Shown: positions 62,706-64,000 of the stretch, piece after piece | Layout of the letters: every line of letters begins with the position of its first letter | How positions within the stretch are numbered: the stretch's first letter is position 1 | Origin: Tabrizicola piscis | GTDB taxonomy: Bacteria > Pseudomonadota > Alphaproteobacteria > Rhodobacterales > Rhodobacteraceae | Direction: 5' to 3' | DNA: 64,000 bases | NCBI RefSeq assembly: GCF_003940805.1 | Contig: NZ_CP034328.1 | Coordinates: forward strand, 3,658,001-3,722,000 | Program-made: the position numbers and the translations under genes | The notes under the pieces: generated by a model | Database searches by the model: none | The model's input: only the letters and a program-made list of their open reading frames with translations | What the model was told of the DNA's origin: nothing

Positions 62706-63062
62706 ATGCGGCTGACCGAAATCACCTATGGCACGGCAAAGGCGGTCGAGGGGTATGGCCCCGGCTTCTTCCGCGTTGCGGGCCATGTGCTGCGCGGGGC
62801 CTGTCTGGTCACCCCATGGGACGCGGGTCCATGGGGTGGATACGATGACACCGACACCCCCCTAAGCCTTGAAGGCAAGATTGACGTCCTCTTCGTCGGC
62901 ACGGGTGCATCGGTGGCCCATGTGCCGGCCAGCTTCCGCAGGACGCTGGAAGACAAGGGGATCGGGGTCGAGGCTATGGCCTCGCCCACCGCCTGCCGGA
63001 CCTACAACGTCCTTCTGGGCGAGGGGCGTCGGGTGGCCGTCGCCCTTCTGCCGGTAGAGTGA
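62706..63062 (+). CDS. Mth938-like domain protein
   Basis: It has 118 residues. The Mth938 (DUF498) beta-rich fold is indicated by GYGPGFFRVAGHVLRGACLV, KIDVLFVGTG, and MASPTACRTYNVLLGEGRRV. Also known as the NDUFAF3 family in mitochondria, where it helps complex I assembly. It follows secF by 15 bases, so is probably in the operon; the position after secDF is common in alphaproteobacteria (as I recall). Role here unknown. Confidence 0.88.
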   Translation: MRLTEITYGTAKAVEGYGPGFFRVAGHVLRGACLVTPWDAGPWGGYDDTDTPLSLEGKIDVLFVGTGASVAHVPASFRRTLEDKGIGVEAMASPTACRTYNVLLGEGRRVAVALLPVE

Positions 63063-63065
63063 GGG

Positions 63066-63109
63066 GCAAAAGTTTTCGAAAACTTTTGCAAATTCCTTCG
63101 AAGGAATTT
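63066..63109. terminator. Two adjacent perfect palindromes ending the sec operon
   Basis: 63066-63089 is a perfect 24-base palindrome starting GCAAAAGTTTT and centred on TTCGAA. 63090-63109 is a perfect 20-base palindrome starting AAATTCCTTC, also centred on TTCGAA. They fill the gap between two convergent genes and could serve as a two-way terminator. I recall similar pairs in Rhodobacterales genomes. Confidence 0.7.
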
Positions 63110-63117
63110 GTCCCGCG

Positions 63118-64000
63118 TCACCACAGATGATGCACATGCGGGGCCACAAGCCGGGTATAGACCTCACGCGCGGCCTGCATCACGTCATCTGCCAGCGGTG
63201 CCATGTCGGCTGCCACCGCGTTCGCCCGCGCCTGCGCCGGGGATTTCGCGCCCGGAATGACCACGGTCACAGCAGCTTCCATCAAGATCCAGCGCAGCGC
63301 GAAAGCCGCCATCGTCGCCCCGGTCGGCACCAGCGCGCGCAACTCCTCCACCGCCTCCAGCGCCACGTCATAGGGCACGCCCGAGAAGGTCTCGCCCTTG
63401 TCGAACGCCTCGCCGTTGCGGTTGAAGCTGCGGTGGTCATCCGCCGCGAACTGGCTGTCCTTGGTCATCTTCCCGGTCAACAGGCCCGAGGCGAGCGGGA
63501 CCCGCGCGATCACCGCGACATTGTTTTGCCGCGCTTCGGGAAAGAACACCTCGGCTGGTTTCATCCGGAGCAGGTTGTAGATGATCTGCACCGACACCAC
63601 GCCCGGCTGCCGGATCGCGGCCCGCGCCTCTTCCACCGTTTCGACCGACACGCCGTAATCGGCGATCTTGCCCTTGGCCTTGATCGCCTCAAGTGCGGCA
63701 AAGACCGCAGGGTTGGAAAACACCGGCGTCGGCGGGCAGTGGAGTTGCACCAGATCCAGACGCTCCACCCCAAGGTTGGTCAGGGACCGGTCAATGAAGC
63801 CTTCAAGTGCTGCGCCGGTATAGGCTTCGGCCACATGCGGGTTCAGCCGTCGTCCGGCCTTGGTCGCGACAAAGGGCCGCTCGCCGCCACGCTCGGCCAA
63901 CACCTCGCTGATGATCCGCTCAGACCGGCCGTCGCCGTAGACATCCGCCGTGTCGATGAAGGTCATGCCAGCATCCAGCGCGGCATGCAGGGCCGCCTTT
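63118..64000 (-). CDS. Aldo/keto reductase, 5' end beyond the right edge
   Basis: The frame is open to position 64000, so the start lies outside and about 294 residues are visible. The AKR tetrad is seen in AGMTFIDTADVYG (Asp, Tyr), VATKAG (Lys) and LVQLHCPP (His). The later PGVVSVQIIYNLLRMKP and VIPGAKSPAQARANA fit the NADPH-binding end. Substrate unknown. A shorter start at 63966 is unlikely because the frame and family motifs continue upstream. Confidence 0.9.
   Translation of the reverse strand, partial: KAALHAALDAGMTFIDTADVYGDGRSERIISEVLAERGGERPFVATKAGRRLNPHVAEAYTGAALEGFIDRSLTNLGVERLDLVQLHCPPTPVFSNPAVFAALEAIKAKGKIADYGVSVETVEEARAAIRQPGVVSVQIIYNLLRMKPAEVFFPEARQNNVAVIARVPLASGLLTGKMTKDSQFAADDHRSFNRNGEAFDKGETFSGVPYDVALEAVEELRALVPTGATMAAFALRWILMEAAVTVVIPGAKSPAQARANAVAADMAPLADDVMQAAREVYTRLVAPHVHHLW

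Noticed and set aside
1..64000. tRNA/rRNA genes, CRISPR arrays, insertion sequences or phage genes
   Set aside because: The few long gene-free stretches were read and showed none; no transposase, integrase or repeat-spacer pattern was recognised. A tRNA scan would be the decisive check.

Overview
The window is high-GC DNA with densely packed genes and looks like the chromosome of a Rhodobacterales (Paracoccaceae-type) alphaproteobacterium. This is an inference from gene content and order: a heterotetrameric sarcosine oxidase operon, yajC-secD-secF followed by an Mth938-like gene, ruvX-DUF1289, ccmI, and many Ala/Pro-rich exported proteins. I see no rRNA, tRNA, CRISPR array, insertion sequence or prophage.

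Layout. (1) 1-6.7 kb is an envelope and exopolysaccharide region. It holds a large exported G8-domain protein that runs off the left edge, two small paralogous membrane proteins, an initiating sugar transferase, a bifunctional GDP-mannose enzyme (manC) with a downstream membrane protein, and a polysaccharide deacetylase. (2) 7.0-8.1 kb is an Xre/MbcA-RES toxin-antitoxin pair. (3) 8.3-29.4 kb is an accessory stretch made almost entirely of small modules in which a regulator faces away from the enzyme it probably controls: LysR/SDR, AmpR/class A beta-lactamase, TetR next to an exported prolyl oligopeptidase, TetR/NTF2-NmrA, ParD-like/methionine aminopeptidase, AraC/SDR, LysR/quinone-reductase-like flavoprotein, and LysR/RidA-alpha/beta hydrolase. 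Several of these have perfect inverted repeats in the shared promoter. (4) 29.5-35.6 kb is housekeeping: dusA, a Bcr-type exporter, a TSUP permease, a phytanoyl-CoA-dioxygenase-like protein, DUF1289, ruvX and ccmI.

(5) 35.9-41.6 kb is the sarcosine oxidase operon soxB-(orf)-soxD-soxA-soxG. It is interrupted by an unknown Pro/Ala-rich membrane protein and a strong terminator-like hairpin just before soxD. (6) 41.6-46.4 kb holds a secreted protein, Fe superoxide dismutase, a GT25-like gene, two tandem GT2 paralogs with a nearly identical 5' half, and a LOG-family phosphoribohydrolase. (7) 46.5-50.2 kb holds a LysM protein, an ArsR regulator and an Atm1-type ABC exporter. (8) 50.3-57.4 kb holds a large exported caspase-TPR protein, then a YfgM-like protein, a BamB-like lipoprotein and Der. 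(9) 57.5-64 kb holds a TspO-like protein, serS, yajC-secD-secF-Mth938, and an aldo/keto reductase cut by the right edge.

Points most worth following up: the divergent ParD-like/MetAP pair around an AT-rich palindrome; the gene and possible attenuator inside the sox operon; the exported caspase fused to a kinesin-light-chain-like repeat array; the mosaic glycosyltransferase duplication; and the set of unusually clean operator palindromes. All functions are read from sequence motifs by eye; no database search was run.
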